Positions 36,862-38,108 of a stretch of DNA of 38,108 bases are shown in pieces. The DNA is from Candidatus Enterousia scatequi (lineage in GTDB: Bacteria > Pseudomonadota > Alphaproteobacteria > Rs-D84). Where the stretch lies: contig JAGHVG010000016.1 of the NCBI GenBank assembly GCA_018064405.1, positions 1-38,108 of the forward strand. The letters are read 5' to 3'. Below the pieces are notes generated by a model. It saw only the letters and a program-made list of their open reading frames with translations, had not been told where the DNA came from and searched no databases. Made by a program: the position numbers and the translations under genes. Position 1 is the first letter of the stretch. Every line of letters starts with the position of its first letter.

Positions 36862-37743
36862 ATGTTATTATCTAAATTAAAATCTGTTTTTGGTTTTGCT
36901 GTGACTGCGTGTTTTGTGGTCGCCGGTGCGAATGCGGCATTTTTGTCTGATTATGGCCAGATTCAGAATGTCCCAGATTATTCATTAAATCCTGCAAACA
37001 AGATTGGAACACCATATAATCAAACGTTCCCCCGGATGATATATGCCCAAGGAACTGATTTGGATACGGCGGAATGTGAACGTACGGTGGCAACACTGAT
37101 TGCGGCATATTGTGCTGGGATAAATAATTGTGTGGAAACGCGGTTGTCGGATTTGCGTCCTGTTATAATGGTGCAACTGTCGCGTTTGCCGGGACATAAT
37201 TATGCGTCGGCGTGTGGTGGATTTATTGATTCTGAATTTGAACGGTTTACGTCCCAATATGGTAATGCGGCACCACAGTACAGGGCAACGTTTCCAAACG
37301 CAACGGAACCGACCAAGAATTCTGATGGTGAATTTAAAATCAAGAATCCATACGAAATTAAATTAAATGACTGGCAGATTGATTATTTGGAACGCGCAAA
37401 TGAATTGGAACAATTGCAGGCAATAAATGGCGCGGGAACCGAATCATTGGCGCGTGCGGATTTTCCGGAAACGTTTGCAGATTTACCATTTGAAGAACGT
37501 ATGGCGATTTTGCAATCTGGATATGAACAGTATAAGGATTCCAGTGCATATAAACAAATGAATATTGAAGATTATGAAGATTATCAGATTCGAATCAAAA
37601 AAGAGTCAGCAATTGTTAAAAATTTTTGTTTGGATGTTGCGCCAGGACGGTTACGTGTGTTGAATGCGGATTTGGCAATGGCAAAACAGTGTCGTGATGC
37701 TGGGGTGCCTGTTGGCAGTTGTAATTTGCAGGGAACATATTGA
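36862..37743 (+). CDS. Exported protein of unknown function
   Basis: Signal peptide ending GANAAF; 4+ Cys; no family recognised. Confidence 0.65.
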   Translation: MLLSKLKSVFGFAVTACFVVAGANAAFLSDYGQIQNVPDYSLNPANKIGTPYNQTFPRMIYAQGTDLDTAECERTVATLIAAYCAGINNCVETRLSDLRPVIMVQLSRLPGHNYASACGGFIDSEFERFTSQYGNAAPQYRATFPNATEPTKNSDGEFKIKNPYEIKLNDWQIDYLERANELEQLQAINGAGTESLARADFPETFADLPFEERMAILQSGYEQYKDSSAYKQMNIEDYEDYQIRIKKESAIVKNFCLDVAPGRLRVLNADLAMAKQCRDAGVPVGSCNLQGTY

Positions 37744-38108
37744 TGAGAACGTGTAAATATTTTGCATTGTGTGTTTGTGCTTTTTGTTATGGAAACGCAT
37801 TTGGACTTGATGTTTCTGAAATAGCAAATCCAAATGCATGGGTGCAGAAAACACGCCAAGAAACTTACACTGTTGGTGCAGATGGGAAATCATTGTTTCA
37901 TGGAAATACGAATACGGGTATGACTTTAAAATCTACAGGGGAAGTTGGGAGTCAAATAAAGGTGGTTGATAAAAATATACCGGCAAGGGTTAGAACAACA
38001 CCAAGTCCAACGCCAAGTCCAACACCGACACCAAGTCCAACGCCAAGTCCAACACCGACACCAAGTCCAACACCGACACCAAGTCCAACGCCAACACCGA
38101 CACCAAGT
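37743..38108 (+). CDS. Exported protein with TPSPTP-repeat stalk, truncated at window end
   Basis: Start overlaps previous stop (TGATG); MRTCKYFALCVCAFCYGNAFG signal peptide; PTPSPTPTPSP repeats. Confidence 0.7.
   Translation, partial: MRTCKYFALCVCAFCYGNAFGLDVSEIANPNAWVQKTRQETYTVGADGKSLFHGNTNTGMTLKSTGEVGSQIKVVDKNIPARVRTTPSPTPSPTPTPSPTPSPTPTPSPTPTPSPTPTPTPS
37998..38108 (+). repeat. Short tandem repeat (6-bp periodicity) coding Thr/Ser-Pro
   Basis: ccaagtccaacgccaagtccaacaccgacaccaagt... Confidence 0.92.

Noticed and set aside
1-38108. CRISPR array, transposase/IS, prophage, or DGR reverse transcriptase/template repeat inside the window
   Set aside because: Looked for spaced direct repeats, DDE/recombinase ORFs, RT motifs (e.g. 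YxDD) and a second non-coding copy of the variable tails; none seen. Any DGR machinery must lie elsewhere.
37998-38108. Tandem repeat as a CRISPR-like or satellite array
   Set aside because: In frame and encodes a Thr/Ser-Pro stalk; a coding repeat.

Overview
Low-GC alphaproteobacterial chromosome segment. The GcrA homologue plus lpxA/lpxB place it in a Gram-negative alphaproteobacterium, and the style resembles uncultured host-associated lineages (inference). Most of the window is housekeeping: corA, acpS, five tRNAs, lpxA/lpxB, trmN6-like, M23 peptidase plus bactofilin, rpiB, leuS, LOG family, tilS, ftsH, MBL hydrolase, prmC, tspO, ftsB-like, dus, rodZ-like, uvrA, rlmE, amidohydrolase, gcrA and an A24 prepilin peptidase. 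The most interesting part is a family of exported Cys-rich surface-type proteins: one gene starting at the left edge, 15218-16462, and 31389-32510. They share a C-terminal domain present three times in the window. The last ~40 codons of each copy vary mainly at codon positions 1 and 2 while a C-biased third position is kept, which is what diversity-generating retroelement (DGR) variable regions look like. No reverse transcriptase or template repeat is in this window, so this is a hypothesis. Two of these genes or gene pairs are preceded by a ~157 bp intergenic repeat, 6 substitutions apart, containing a compensatory base-pair change; a short palindrome from the repeat also precedes the left-edge gene. 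Other points of interest: a stand-alone SRP54/Ffh M-domain protein with no GTPase domain, an FtsH with a non-aromatic pore loop, a divergent LeuRS, and tRNA-Val(CAC)/tRNA-Ala(CGC) genes whose anticodon arms differ by one base. All coordinates and counts are from hand reading; no searches were run.
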